Below are positions 1 through 9,739 of a DNA stretch of 64,000 nt, one piece after another. The translations under genes and the position numbers were made by a program. The notes beneath the pieces were generated by a model. The model made no database searches, was not told the origin of the DNA, and saw only the letters and a list, made by a program, of their open reading frames with translations. The first letter of the stretch is position 1; each line of letters begins with the position of its first letter. This DNA is from Primula veris (Eukaryota > Streptophyta > Magnoliopsida > Ericales > Primulaceae), in NCBI GenBank assembly GCA_963682055.1, contig OY821742.1:29731060-29795059 (forward strand). The letters run 5' to 3'.

Positions 1-1806
1 CAAGTCTTGGCCGATTTCGTCGCGGAATTCACCAAAGGGTATGACGAGCCCATGGCTATATCGCCCCAATCACACTGGCAGATACATGTCGATGGATCAG
101 CCACCAAGGACGGATCGGGAGCGGGGATCGTCCTCAAATCTAGAGAGGGAGCGATCATAGAGAAGAGCATTAAGCTAGGTTTCCGAGCTACCAACAATGA
201 GGCAGAGTACGAAGCCATGATAAACGGCATGCTCATTGCCCGGTCCCTCGGATGCTCCCACCTAACTGCAAGTTCCGACTCAATGCTGATCGTAAACCAA
301 TCCAACGGCGAATACCAAGCCAAAGATGACAGAATGATCCTCTACCAAGAGAAGGTTGAAAGCTTGATGGCCACCTTCGAACAGTGCGAGTTGATAAGAA
401 TCAATCGCACCGAAAATGCACATGCCGATGCCCTGGCCACCCTAGCCTCGACATTGACATTAACCGACACTCGGTCGATTACAGTGGAATTACTACTGAC
501 CCCAAGCATAACCAAAAGAATAGACCGAATAGCTTCAGTACAATACGAACTAGGCTGGATGGACGACATGATTCATTATCTGCGCAACGGAATCCTCCCA
601 GCAGATAAGATAAAGGCTTTGAAAATTACGAGAAAGGCTCCTCGTTTCTGGCGGTCTAACGACGACAAACTGTACAAATCCAGCTACCGAGGACCCCATC
701 TTCTGTGTGTCCGGCCCGAAATGCAGCTACCGGTCTTGGAGGAAATCCACGAAGGATCCTGCGGAGCACACATCAAAGGGAGGTCCCTTGCCAACAAAGC
801 AATCACACAAGGATATTGGTGGCCATATATCAAAGGAGACGCCGATGTATACGTCCAACGTTGCGACAAGTGCCAACGATTCGCCAAGATACCTCGGCTC
901 CCATCATCTATGATGACCCCGGTATCGGCACCATGGCCATTCGCACAATGGGCGATTGATATAGTCGGAAAGCTTCCTAAAGCACCCGACAGCGTCGAAT
1001 ATCTGATCGTGGCGACGGACTACTTCACCAAATGGGTTGAGGCTAAACCTCTCCACGAAATTAAAGCCAGTAATGTCAAACAGTTCATCTGGGAGCACAT
1101 CATCACAAGGTTCGGTATACCGTACGCCATCGTCGCAGACAATGGTACCCAGTTCAAAGAAGCCAATTTGCAGCTTTGGTACGAAGAACTCGGTATCCGA
1201 AAGTTCTATTCGATGCCAACATACCCACAGGGAAACAGACAAGCAGAGGTATCAAACCGAACCGTCCTAGATGGCATCAAGACAACCCTCGAACAAGCAA
1301 AGGGGAGATGGCCCAAGCGGCTACTCAACGTCTTATGGTCGTGCCGAACTACACCGAAGACGGGCACCAAAGAAACCCCGCTCAGCTTAGCATACGGCGT
1401 CGAGGCCGTCATACCAACAGAAATCGGGCTACCCACACTACGCACAACTTTAGCCGAGCAAGGAAACAATGAACAAAGAATGAGAGAGGAACTCGACATG
1501 CTAGACGAGAAACGAGAGATAGCAGCTCTTACACTAGCGAAGTATCAACAAGGCGTTAAGCAAACGTATGACAAGAGGGTGAAAGGGACCAAAGAGTTTA
1601 TGGTCGGAGAATGGGTGCTGTGACGAGTAACGGTCTATACCCGCAATGAAATACATGGCAAATTAAGCCCCACCTGGGAGGGACCATACGAGATCGTCAA
1701 GAGAACAAGCTCGGTTACCTATAAAATCAAAAGCGTTCTGTTCGAAAATAGCAGAGGGGAGAAGAATTCCTGGAATGTGGCTAACCTAAAAAAGTACTAC
1801 ATATAG
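1..1806 (+). pseudogene. pol C-terminal part: RNase H (aRNH) and integrase, premature stop
   Basis: The frame is open from base 1, so this is an internal piece of a longer polyprotein. Residues are counted from the Met at base 7. The extra RNase H covers about 24-150, with acidic residues D29 (HVDGSA), E67 (NNEAEYEA), D91 and D141. Integrase follows, with a zinc finger H248/H255/C286/C289 and a DDE core D319, D378, E414. The usual GNGQAE box reads GNRQAE. A TGA at 1621-1623 interrupts the C-terminal domain. The same frame continues with typical integrase-tail sequence (GKLSPTWEGPYEIV, then NVANLKKYY) to a TAG at 1804. A C-to-T change at a CGA codon would explain the TGA. Confidence 0.9.
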
Positions 1807-1912
1807 GCCACCTTATCAGTGCAAATACAGGTGCCACCTTACCCTTCCTGCTTAATGACATTGTCTTTTGAAGAAATAAAACATTTTATCATGCTGTCTA
1901 ACGAGTGCAGCT

Positions 1913-2156
1913 GAAATTCCCAAACGGCATGCCTAAGGGTAGGCCTAGGAATACTATGAAATTCCCAAACGGCCCTTGTGCCTAGGAATACTATGAAATT
2001 CTCAAACGGCATGCCTAAGCGTAGGCCTAGGAATACTATGAAATTCCCAAACGGCCCTTGTGTCTAGGAATACTATGAAATTCCCAAACGGCATGCCTAA
2101 GGGTAGGCCTAGGAATACTATGAAATTCCCAAACAGCCCTTGTGCCTAGGAATACT
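1913..2156 (+). repeat. 82-bp alternating tandem repeat, three copies
   Basis: A 45-bp unit (starts 1913, 1995, 2077) alternates with a 37-bp unit (starts 1958, 2040, 2122). Both begin GAAATTCCCAAACGGC and end CCTAGGAATACTAT; they differ only in the middle. The copies are nearly identical. Tandem repeats just downstream of pol are common in Tat/Ogre-type elements. I see no ORF in it. Confidence 0.9.
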
Positions 2157-2409
2157 CAAGATTTCTAACATACGCAGGTACATATAAAATACCCAATATG
2201 CATCAAACAAAATCGAAAGAAGGTTCTGGCCGTATTACGGAGACAATAAAGTACCCAACGAAGAAATCAGCAAAGAAAAATCAATCCAATCAATGAAATA
2301 TCAATACGACAATGAGAAGATCCGAAAAACAGGAAGAAAGTAATGAAACGAATAGTCCTCGCCCGTATTACGGAGGCAACAAGATACAACCAACCACAAC
2401 AAAAGTAAT

Positions 2410-3042
2410 TTAAGAACTACTACATGAGGAGCAAGACGGCAACTGACCGAGCTCTACCTCTTCATCATCCGTCGCCGTATCCCCATCGGTCTCCTCGCCA
2501 TCAAAACGCTCCTCAGAAATGAGGGCATCAAAGTTGGTCGTGTGAGCACCAACGCATGCCAGTGTCTTAAGCCGCGCGGAGAACTCGGCTACTTTAGCGA
2601 TCTCGTGAACATCCGAGGCCGCTTTACGGCGAGCATCGTCGAAGGGAAGCTTACGAGCTTCGATCGTAGCCGCAGAAGCATCGAATCTGGATCGAGACAG
2701 GCGGAAATACTTCACCAAAATATTGGCTTGGGTTACCAACGACTTTAGTTTACCGAGGTACTTTTCCTTTACACGCCAATACCGATCTAAACGACGCTCC
2801 TAAACCTCAACAACATGCTCGGCACGACGAACATATTCGCGAAAAGAGGACGCCTGGATTTTCAACTTGGCCCTAAGTCGGGCGCACTGATCGACCAACT
2901 TGACGTTTTTGCCCATTAAAACGATGTAAGGCCACTTGGCATGCCCTTCACTAGCCGCACCAGATGAGACCTCGTCCCGGGCAACACCAGTAGGTCCTAG
3001 CCCCGGACTAATTAGGCATGGAGAACCAGCCTGGTGCGACAT
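2410..3042 (-). pseudogene. Antisense ORF C of the Tat element (helix-rich, acidic C-terminus), one stop
   Basis: The ATG at 3042 opens a frame that runs to 2410, broken only by a TAG at 2800-2802. The product would be about 210 aa, with a charged helical centre (for example KVKLVDQCARLRAKLK), an acidic stretch (EETDGDTATDDEEVE) and a Ser/Cys tail. A T-rich tract ending in TTTTAG lies just upstream of the ATG and could be a splice acceptor. I do not recognise a catalytic domain. It lies tail-to-tail with pol and follows ORFs A and B on the same strand. A short intact protein starting after the stop is possible but less likely. Confidence 0.5.
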
Positions 3043-3196
3043 AGTAGCATGTGTCTAAAACAAAAAACAAAAAAAAAGGAGGAAGAAAGAAAGAAATGAA
3101 TACTCAGCCGCAAATATAGAAGAGACAGGGATATCTTATCAAACAAAGGAAAGAAAAGACACGAAAGTAGAAGAACGAAGAGACAGGGATATCTTA

Positions 3197-3850
3197 TCAA
3201 TCTGATAACCCATCAACAGACGCTGAGGTCTCTACGGCGTCAGCAAAATGGATATCTCGCAATGAGACAATTTGAGTCCCCAAACGTTCCTGTACGACCG
3301 CATCTACTCGGTTCAAGGCAGCCGTGGTCTCAGTTACCCCGGCCATAGCATCACCCATGCGCTCTGCCCGGGCAACACCACGCATCCCTTTTACATGATC
3401 GAGCACCTCTAATGCGCGACTTCGGGCCCAATACGCTCTGGCAAAGGATAGCAACAGGTCCGCGTCTTCGAAAACGGCCCCTAGAACCAAGTTCAAGCTC
3501 GTCACCCGGCCTCGGGCTTCATCACGAGAGCGCCGAAGCGCAACAAGAAGCTCTTTAGCCTTTCCCTTATTTGCCGTATAGTATGCGGTCTTCTTACTGA
3601 ACCTCTCTCCCAAGTCACGTAATCAAATCGACAAATTTGAAATATGAATATTCAAACCATCGATTTCGCGCCGAGCAGAATTCAGTTCAGAGGTTAGGGA
3701 CGCGTTAGCTTTTTCAAGACCGTTTATAACATCGCCTACGCTATGACTAGGCGAGGTCCAGGCCACCATGGCAAGGGGATTAACGGGTACCTGACAAGAT
3801 GTTTTTACATCCTTCAAAAGACGACGACCCACAAACAGGAGAATTAACAA
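3197..3850 (-). pseudogene. Antisense ORF B of the Tat element, one stop
   Basis: One frame runs from about 3850 to 3197 with a single TGA at 3623-3625; reading continues in the same frame on both sides. The predicted chain is rich in Lys, Glu, Ala and Leu and helical (VINGLEKANASLTSELNSA before the stop, KAKELLVALRRSRDEARGR after it). No enzyme motif is visible. The true start is uncertain because the first Met lies in a T-rich stretch that may be an intron. It could be a separate gene or a 3' exon group of ORF A. A 22-bp sequence that includes its stop is directly repeated about 58 bp away (3121-3143 and 3179-3201). Confidence 0.45.
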
Positions 3851-3988
3851 GGACAGTCAAACAGAAAGAAAACATAGCACCTATATTATCACTTCCCAAA
3901 AGAATATCTTTCTAGTTACAAAAAAGACCCATAATTCGGGTAACAAAAGACTTTACGCTAAGATACAGAAAATATTACAAGTAAATGG

Positions 3989-6372
3989 TCAAGGCTCCAC
4001 CTGAGGGGATGCGGGTGGGGGAATCACGGCAACAGCAGATCGAGGGGTCGTTGGAGCCGACCCGGAATGGGGACGGAGCGCCGTCGAAATAGTATGTCCC
4101 GGCATCCGTGGAAGCTCCTCGTCTCGGAGGTTGGCCCAATCCTGAGGCTTAGGAGGTGCACCTTGCGGACAGGGATAAACCAACTCCGACCACGCCCGGT
4201 CCGAGAATGGCACCTTTGAAAAGTTTAGAGCTCGGACATGAGCGCAAAAGACGGAAAAATTAGCCATCATTGCAAACTTTTTCCGTTCGTCTGCCTGCTC
4301 TGCCTTCAGAGCAGCAACCTCTGATGTTCCGGCCTCCATATCCTCCGCCATGAGCAAGTTATCGGCCTCCAGTAGGTCATATTTCTCGACCCACTCCTCT
4401 TTTTCGGCCCCCATCTTCTCCACTTCCTCGGTCAGGCGTAAGTTGTCTCCTACCAACTTCTCATTATCAGAGGCCAATTTAGCCATCTGGGCTTTCTCCT
4501 CGGCCGTTATTTTGCTTTCGACCATCAGCTTCTCTTTCTCCGCCTCTAGCTCGGAGACCAACTTCGCTTGCTGAACTTTATCCTCAGCCTAGGCTTTATT
4601 TTCGGTCGTCAGTTTCTCTTTCTCTGCCTCTAGCTCGGAGACCAACTTCACTTGCTGAGCTTTATCCTCGGCCAAAACTTTATTTTCGGCCATCAACTTC
4701 TCCTTCTCAGCCTCTAGTGCCGACAGCTGATCCCTTAACACCACTATATCCACGAAGACCTGTATTTAGAGATATCAGACACCAGCCAAAACAAGAGCAT
4801 CACGACCTAAAAAAAAAAAAAAAAAAAAAAAAAACTTGCGCAACATACCCGAAGCGCGTCAGTACTGGCCTGCTCTATAACCAACATTGCAGGACGAGCA
4901 ACTATCTTCTCTGCATCCTTGACAACGAGGGGCTTAAGAGCAGTATACCCCATTCTCAAGACTCGGGGTTGCTCCAACAGTTCACCCCTACACCGATCAA
5001 TATAACGGGTTATTGCCACCCCGTCCACCAACACCTTTTCAGGTCCCTCGAGAACCTCATCCTCGACACCCACCACAACTCCCATGGCAGTCTCTTTGCC
5101 GGCTTCCACCTCCACTTCCTCCCTCACCTCCTTCTCCGAAGGACCGGTCTCAGGGGCCCCATGCTCGGTCACCTACTCAGTACGGATGGGCGAGCCAACA
5201 GGCAGATCTATCGGATCCTCAATATGGGCAGGCGAGACGATAGGCAGGGTCATCGTATCCTCGCCCATGCTCACCAGGAGGTTCATATGTTCGAATATGT
5301 TGTCGAACGACCCCTGAAACACCATAATACCCATAGACCGGGCAAGAGCAAGGGTAACCAATGAAGAAGTCAATAACTGAAACAAGATGGCACATAAAGC
5401 AAGGGACAACAGAGTCAAAAGGCAACTATTAACAAAAACAAATACACTTACATCGAGATTCGTAACAGCCTCCTCGGTGGTATCACCTTGGGACGATGCG
5501 ACCACCTCTACACCCCTACCAACATCCGCAACCTCTACATTACCTGAGGTCTCCACCCCTCTAGCCCTCTTCGGGGTGCCAACAGCGGGGTCCGATGCTC
5601 GGCGCTTAGAACGAGTGGGCTTTTTCCCTCCCCGAGCAGCACTTCGAGCCCTGACAACTTTTACGAATTCCTCCTCGGGCTCTTTAGGGATCTCGGGCGC
5701 ATGATTCCCCTTGGTCACTGGCCCCGCAGGGTAACCAAGTAGCAGGGGAGCAGAACGACTTGCCGGATCCTTGGTAGGCCCAGGCCCCCACCATTTCCAA
5801 AGCGCTAAGAGAGCCTCAAAATTGGGAGCGCCGAGGTCTGGAATAGCAGGAGCTGTGGTCACAGGTCCAGGGATCTGGTGTCCTGCACAGCCCCATTCCC
5901 CGGACGCAATCACAACACCAAGGTTATGTTCTTTGTTGGTGTCCGGCAACCCAATTACCAGCCGGGAGAATGCGCGTAATGTTTTCAAATACGAACTGCG
6001 GTGCTCGAAACTCAAACTGTAGACCCCGAAGAAATCTTTCAGTTCAATAGCTATCCCCGATACTTCCGACAACCTTTGAATACCGATCAAGGTTCGGTAA
6101 CCATTCAGAGCGAGTTGGGCCGGAGCTATCTGGACGGCCTCAAAAAACGAAGCCACCCACTCCGTAAACGGAAGTCTAAGACCCCCAGTGAAGAAGGCCG
6201 AGGAACGCACAGCTACCTCGCCGGCAGGGACATATCCCAACACCTCCTCATCAGAGACAGGCAGCCGAATGTGTATGTTATCTGGTATTCCGGCGAGCTT
6301 CTTAAAGTCCTCTTCCACAAATGTGCCAACTTGGGCCAGACATTGGGTCAAAATTTCCTATCCAAACATCAT
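3989..6372 (-). pseudogene. Antisense ORF A: PF04195-like protein ('putative gypsy type transposon'), spliced, three stops
   Basis: The N-terminal half reads EVLGYVPAGEVAVRSSAFF, then GLRLPFTEWVASFFEAVQIA and NGYRTLIGIQRL, which I recognise as the PF04195 pattern found in plant retroelement proteins of unknown function. Proposed exons are 6372-5452, 5313-4849 and 4759-3989. Introns 5451-5314 (GTAAGT...TTTCAG) and 4848-4760 (GTATGT...TACAG) both keep the frame. The second exon is Glu-rich. The third opens with a coiled coil built from 84-bp repeats and ends in a Pro-rich tail. In-frame TAG codons occur at 6358, 5173 and 4589, so this copy is broken. The tandem ATGs at 6372/6369 are the best start. 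It is antisense to pol. Confidence 0.7.
4480..4720 (-). repeat. 84-bp (28-residue) coding tandem repeat in the ORF A coiled coil
   Basis: Successive copies of TCTCTTTCTC...CTCTAGCTCGGAG begin at about 4531, 4615 and 4699. On the minus strand they encode variants of LVSELEAEKEKL followed by AEDKAQQ. The unit length of 28 residues equals four heptads, so repeat gain or loss preserves the coiled-coil register. The middle copy carries the TAG at 4589-4591, where the neighbouring copy has TTG. Confidence 0.85.
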
Positions 6373-6860
6373 CACAAATCCTTCAACATACTAATCCCAA
6401 AACACATGACACGACAAACCCTCCCCCCCCCCCAATTGATAGAAACCCTAAAAAGTTTTCCATCAACCCAACAAATATCCTATACAAGAAGAAATACCAC
6501 TACTCAACAACCTAGATAGACAAATATAGACGACTCCGACCAAATATGACCACAACCACAAATCAAATACGAATCCTAATCACAAGAAATATCCAAACAA
6601 ACAAACCACAAAATACGAAGATACTTACAGTCATGATCACGAGCAAGCGAGGGAGAATAGCAGTAAATCTCTCCACCGTCACGACAAACCCTAGATAGAG
6701 AGGCAGCAAAATTTTTGGCGGGAAGAACAAACCCTAGAGAGAGAAGATAAGAGATATTTTTCTTCAGCAAATTATGTGGTAAAAAACTAAAGGGGATACT
6801 TAGCACAGTTAAAAGGAGTGGAGCCACAGAAAGAATAAAATAATAACCGTCCTTTCGTGT
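6373..6860 (-). promoter_or_regulatory. Putative 5' leader exon and intron of antisense ORF A
   Basis: On the minus strand a C/T-rich leader containing TCTCTAGGGTTTG motifs ends at 6629 with a consensus donor (ACT|GTAAGTATC, donor at 6628). The next coding segment starts near 6372. This arrangement (leader exon, intron, coding exon) resembles a host gene rather than a retroelement frame. No clear TATA box was identified upstream. The acceptor is not fixed. Confidence 0.4.
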
Positions 6861-7296
6861 GACAGAGGTTTACCTTTTTTCCAACCATAGAAAAGTCCAC
6901 AACCGCTGCTGTTTTCGACAAGTAAACGCTCCAGATCTTGCCACGTCAGATAGTATATCCCACTAACCAAGGCAGTTCACATCATTACACCTAAATAAAC
7001 GGCCAGTAGACCCTACCATGAAATGCTTCATGCATACGCTACCAATATTACCAAACCGAGGATGTTCTCCGATTCAGTTCCTCGACGCCAAACCGTGTCT
7101 TACTCGAAATGCACACCGAACAAGGTGGACGGAGACCATTCCTAGCTCGACGGCATTTGAGCATCAAGTCTAACAACGCTCTCCGGGGGGATAACCACGG
7201 TGCACCATGCTCGGTGTCTGATACTAAGACATCGAAATATATCAACATAAAGGCAAAGCAAATAAAATAGACAGGATCGAATTGCAAAACACAAGT
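6861..7296. other. Spacer between antisense units A and D1
   Basis: No ORF with family resemblance. It contains the likely promoter side of ORF A and the end of the D1 3' untranslated region. GC content is locally higher around 7060-7240. Several CTCGG/CCGAG words occur, as elsewhere in this element. Confidence 0.4.
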
Positions 7297-7302
7297 TTTA
7301 TT
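7297..7302 (-). terminator. Polyadenylation signal AATAAA of small antisense gene D1
   Basis: A canonical AATAAA on the minus strand lies about 75 nt after the D1 stop codon, followed by a GT-rich stretch (CTTGTGTTTTG). Spacing is normal for a plant poly(A) signal. Confidence 0.5.
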
Positions 7303-7375
7303 CATCCACAAAGGGGAAAACAACCAGTTACAACGGGAAAAATAAAAATTACAACTTCAACACTAGAATACTTCT

Positions 7376-7744
7376 CTAACTCTGAGCCCTAGAACTACCA
7401 CCTTCCTCGGCATCCTTCTTCGCCAAGAGCTCCTCCAGACGCTCTTTTTCCCTAATTAAATGAGAAATGCCAATCTCCACCTGTTTTAAAGCATGAGATT
7501 GAGACTTGCACTTCTGCTCGGCTTCAAAACGAGCAGCGCTCTCCTCCTTCCAGTACTTTTTGAACCGCCTCATTTCGGTCTGAGCACACTTGAGATCGTG
7601 CTTCAGCCACGACATCTCAATTTCTTTTAGCTGAAGAGGTGTCAAATCCTCTTCCCCGAAACCAGGGGGACGAGGTAGCAAAAAAGTAGGCTTCTCTTCC
7701 ATGAGGGCTTTCTTCTTGGAGGCAGATCTAGTGATGGGAGCCAT
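7376..7744 (-). CDS. Small antisense gene D1: 122-aa basic/coiled-coil protein
   Basis: Uninterrupted frame from the ATG at 7744 to 7376, antisense to pol. The N-terminus is basic (MAPITRSASKKKALMEEK), followed by a Pro-rich linker (LLPRPPGF) and a charged helix to the end (KHDLKCAQTEMRRFKKYW..., ...REKERLEELLAKKDAEEGGS). No enzyme motif, signal peptide or membrane segment is seen; a nuclear or structural coiled-coil role is only an inference. A TATA box lies about 80 nt upstream and AATAAA about 75 nt downstream, so it looks like a complete transcription unit. It belongs to a row of five similar small ORFs. Family unknown to me. Confidence 0.55.
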   Translation of the reverse strand: MAPITRSASKKKALMEEKPTFLLPRPPGFGEEDLTPLQLKEIEMSWLKHDLKCAQTEMRRFKKYWKEESAARFEAEQKCKSQSHALKQVEIGISHLIREKERLEELLAKKDAEEGGSSRAQS

Positions 7745-7821
7745 CTTAAGCAAAAGCAAGTTAGAAGAAACAAAAGAGAGAAAAGGAGATTGGATAATGA
7801 AGTACAGGCAATAGGGAGCAT

Positions 7822-7829
7822 TTATAAAG
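7822..7829 (-). promoter_or_regulatory. TATA box of D1
   Basis: Minus-strand CTTTATAAATGCTCC, about 80 nt before the D1 ATG, followed by a pyrimidine-rich leader. The same TTTATAAATGCTCC string recurs at 11341-11354 upstream of D5, which suggests the promoters share ancestry. Confidence 0.5.
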
Positions 7830-7969
7830 AAATTCAAGGGTTCAAAAAACGAAAGGGCACAAAGTACGAGGCGTTGCAACGGTTCATAAGACAGGCACGA
7901 AATACGAAAAGATACAACTGTTCTAATACAAGTTCCAAAACAGAAAATAAGAAAAATAGACTAATCTAA

Positions 7970-8449
7970 TCAAGAATTAGTGGGTGGGACAACAGAACTG
8001 CCAGACCGAGAGGAAGTCGCCCGAGCAGAGCTAGCTAACCGAGCTTCATATGAGTTGTTCATGACGACCAAGCATTCATTCTCCCGGGAAAGGTATGCAT
8101 TCTCGCCAATAAGGGCAGTAACTTGTTCTTTAAGCCGAGCATTTTTAACAGTCATACTAGCGAGGCCTTGAGGAGAGTTATCAAACTCATTCTGAGCATG
8201 GTCCCAAATCTCCTCGGCATCATACCAGAAGTTGCCCAGATGATTTCTCTGTAACAACAAATGATCGAGCTGGCGACTCAAGGCCGAAATCTCGGTCCAC
8301 TTCACTGTCTCTTCGGGATGAAAGCCAAACAAACTCAAGGCCAAAACACCATACTCCTTCTCAAGCCTCGCCATTAGATGACGAACCCGAGATACCTCAG
8401 TATCCAAGCCTTTCATCTGAGCATGATATCTCACAACAGGTTCAGACAT
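7970..8449 (-). CDS. Small antisense gene D2: 159-aa coiled-coil protein
   Basis: Uninterrupted frame from the ATG at 8449 (MSEPVVRYHAQMKGLD) to 7970. The chain is largely helical: EVSRVRHLMARLEKEYGVLA near residue 20-40, a middle Trp-containing part (KWTEISALSRQLDHLL, NFWYDAEEIWDHAQNEF), then a Leu/Glu/Asn coil (ARLKEQVTALIGENAYL) and a Ser-rich tail. No known domain is recognised. A TATA box lies about 100 nt upstream. No canonical AATAAA is seen after the stop. It is the longest of the five small antisense ORFs. Confidence 0.55.
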   Translation of the reverse strand: MSEPVVRYHAQMKGLDTEVSRVRHLMARLEKEYGVLALSLFGFHPEETVKWTEISALSRQLDHLLLQRNHLGNFWYDAEEIWDHAQNEFDNSPQGLASMTVKNARLKEQVTALIGENAYLSRENECLVVMNNSYEARLASSARATSSRSGSSVVPPTNS

Positions 8450-8550
8450 TCTGGGAAATTGTTTTAGTGCAGGATAAAATAGGGGATGAGGGAAAAGTAA
8501 ACAATAAGAGTTGATGAAAGAGGGTAACTACTAAAGAAAAGAAGAGGAGT

Positions 8551-8558
8551 ATTTATAG
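8551..8558 (-). promoter_or_regulatory. TATA box of D2
   Basis: Minus-strand CTCTATAAATACTCC about 100 nt before the D2 ATG. It closely matches the D3 TATA context (CTCTATAAATACCTAC). Confidence 0.5.
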
Positions 8559-8570
8559 AGAAAAGATAGT

Positions 8571-8675
8571 GTGATATTTTCTGACAAGTGCTTGGAAACA
8601 TGCATATAATCTGACAAGGTGCTTTGTGATATTTTCTGACAAGTGCTTGGAAACATGCATATTATCTGACATATG
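8571..8675. repeat. Direct repeat of 55 bp upstream of D2
   Basis: GTGATATTTTCTGACAAGTG plus the following bases are repeated with a 55-bp period (8571 and 8626); a shorter TCTGACA word recurs beyond. It sits just upstream of the D2 TATA box on the minus strand, so it could be an upstream promoter element duplicated in place. Confidence 0.8.
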
Positions 8676-8974
8676 CCTGGGAGCAGACACCTATAAAAAG
8701 AGAAGACATTCAAAGGTCCACAGTCCAGAAAAACGACAAACCACAAGTGCAATATAAAAAGAAGTGCAATATAAAGGGGCAAAGGAAATTTTCATTAATA
8801 AGGGTGAGATACATCACTGTTCATTACATCAGAGGACATCAAAGGAAAAAACTATTACATCAGGAGACTACATCGAAAGAAAATCTATTACATCGAGGTC
8901 TATTACATCCGAGAATAACATCAGAAGAAAATTCTATTACAGAAGATCAACTATGTCGGTAAACCCATCGAACA
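8676..8974. other. Spacer with repeated TTACATC/GATGTAA words (D3 3' side)
   Basis: Between about 8820 and 8950 the word ATTACATC or ACTACATC recurs six or more times at 15-30 bp spacing, with A-rich text between. On the minus strand this reads GATGTAATAG, downstream of D3, and may belong to its 3' untranslated region. No coding sequence is recognised. Confidence 0.45.
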
Positions 8975-9335
8975 GGATGCATGAAGGAAGGAGGCGATGG
9001 GGAAGAGGAAGAAGAGAATGAAGAGCAACATAAAAAAGAAGTGAAAAGAAAGAAGAGGAAAATGAAAAATGACAAACCCTAGAAGTAACACAAAACCCTT
9101 AGGATCACATGGTTGATTGTTACATCATAGTGGTGCAGAAGAAGAGAAAAAGGGAAAAAAGAAAAAGAAGAGAACAAAGCATAAAACAGAAAAGAAGAAG
9201 AGTGCAAGAAGAGGAAGAGGAAGAAATGAAGGAAACTGAGAAAAACAAAAAGAAAGAGAAAGAAAAAAAGTGATGGGAGAGAAGATAAAAAAATAAAATA
9301 AAAAAATAAATAAATAAAAAGGGAGAAAAAAGGCG
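8975..9335 (+). repeat. Long purine-rich tract
   Basis: Most of this stretch is A/G on the plus strand (GAAGAAGAGAAAAAGGG-type sequence), with few pyrimidines. It lies just after the D3 stop on the minus strand, where it would be a C/T-rich 3' untranslated region. It shows no ORF of interest. Reverse transcription of LTR elements uses polypurine tracts as primers, but this one is 2.1 kb from the LTR. Confidence 0.8.
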
Positions 9336-9338
9336 AGG

Positions 9339-9632
9339 CTAGGGGGAAGTCGATCGGTATCGATGAGAGGGCTCGACAGAGACATCCCTGTCTCGAAGTG
9401 TCGGGTTCCCCCTCAACACCTCATTCTCTTCGACTAGAGCCCGACGAGCACGTCGACAATAATCCAGCTCGGATCTTAGCCAAGTCAATTCCCGAACCAT
9501 CTCGGTATGGTGATAACGCATCACCTTTAATTCCTCCTCAGCATCCTTCAACAGCTTTAGTGCATGGCCATATGAAGCTTCAAAGGCCTCCACTTGCAAG
9601 ACCAATGCAGATTTGGTTGGAGAACCTTCCAT
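9339..9632 (-). CDS. Small antisense gene D3: 97-aa coiled-coil protein
   Basis: Uninterrupted frame from the ATG at 9632 (MEGSPTKSALVLQVEAFEAS) to 9339. Residues 10-75 form a continuous charged helix (LLKDAEEELKVMRYHHTEMV, then RSELDYCRRARRALVEENEVL), followed by a basic/Ser tail. An earlier in-frame Met exists upstream, but the TATA box at 9719-9726 and the MEG/MAS-type starts of the siblings favour this one. No known domain. It is the shortest member of the row. Function unknown. Confidence 0.5.
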   Translation of the reverse strand: MEGSPTKSALVLQVEAFEASYGHALKLLKDAEEELKVMRYHHTEMVRELTWLRSELDYCRRARRALVEENEVLRGNPTLRDRDVSVEPSHRYRSTSP

Positions 9633-9718
9633 TTTTAGGAAGTTGTAAGACAAAATTCTGTATATAATGAAGAGAGATAAGGGGGAGGCTGTGAAAAAAT
9701 CCATATCTTAAGTAGGTA

Positions 9719-9726
9719 TTTATAGA
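9719..9726 (-). promoter_or_regulatory. TATA box of D3
   Basis: Minus-strand TCTATAAATACCTACTT, about 90 nt before the D3 ATG, nearly the same as the D2 TATA context. Confidence 0.5.
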
Positions 9727-9739
9727 GAAATTAAGGAAG

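Noticed and set aside
342..1499. Several 60-110-codon ORFs overlapping pol on both strands
   Set aside because: They are shadows of the pol frame; none has its own domain pattern.
4589..6360. Idea that the TAG codons in antisense ORF A are read through by recoding
   Set aside because: Three TAGs look suggestive, but pol and ORF B have TGA, and one TAG stands where a repeat copy has TTG. Ordinary decay explains it.
5013..6519. Plus-strand ORFs at 5013-5317, 5387-5704, 5771-6022 and 6001-6519
   Set aside because: Mirror frames of the PF04195-like antisense gene; low complexity and no family resemblance.
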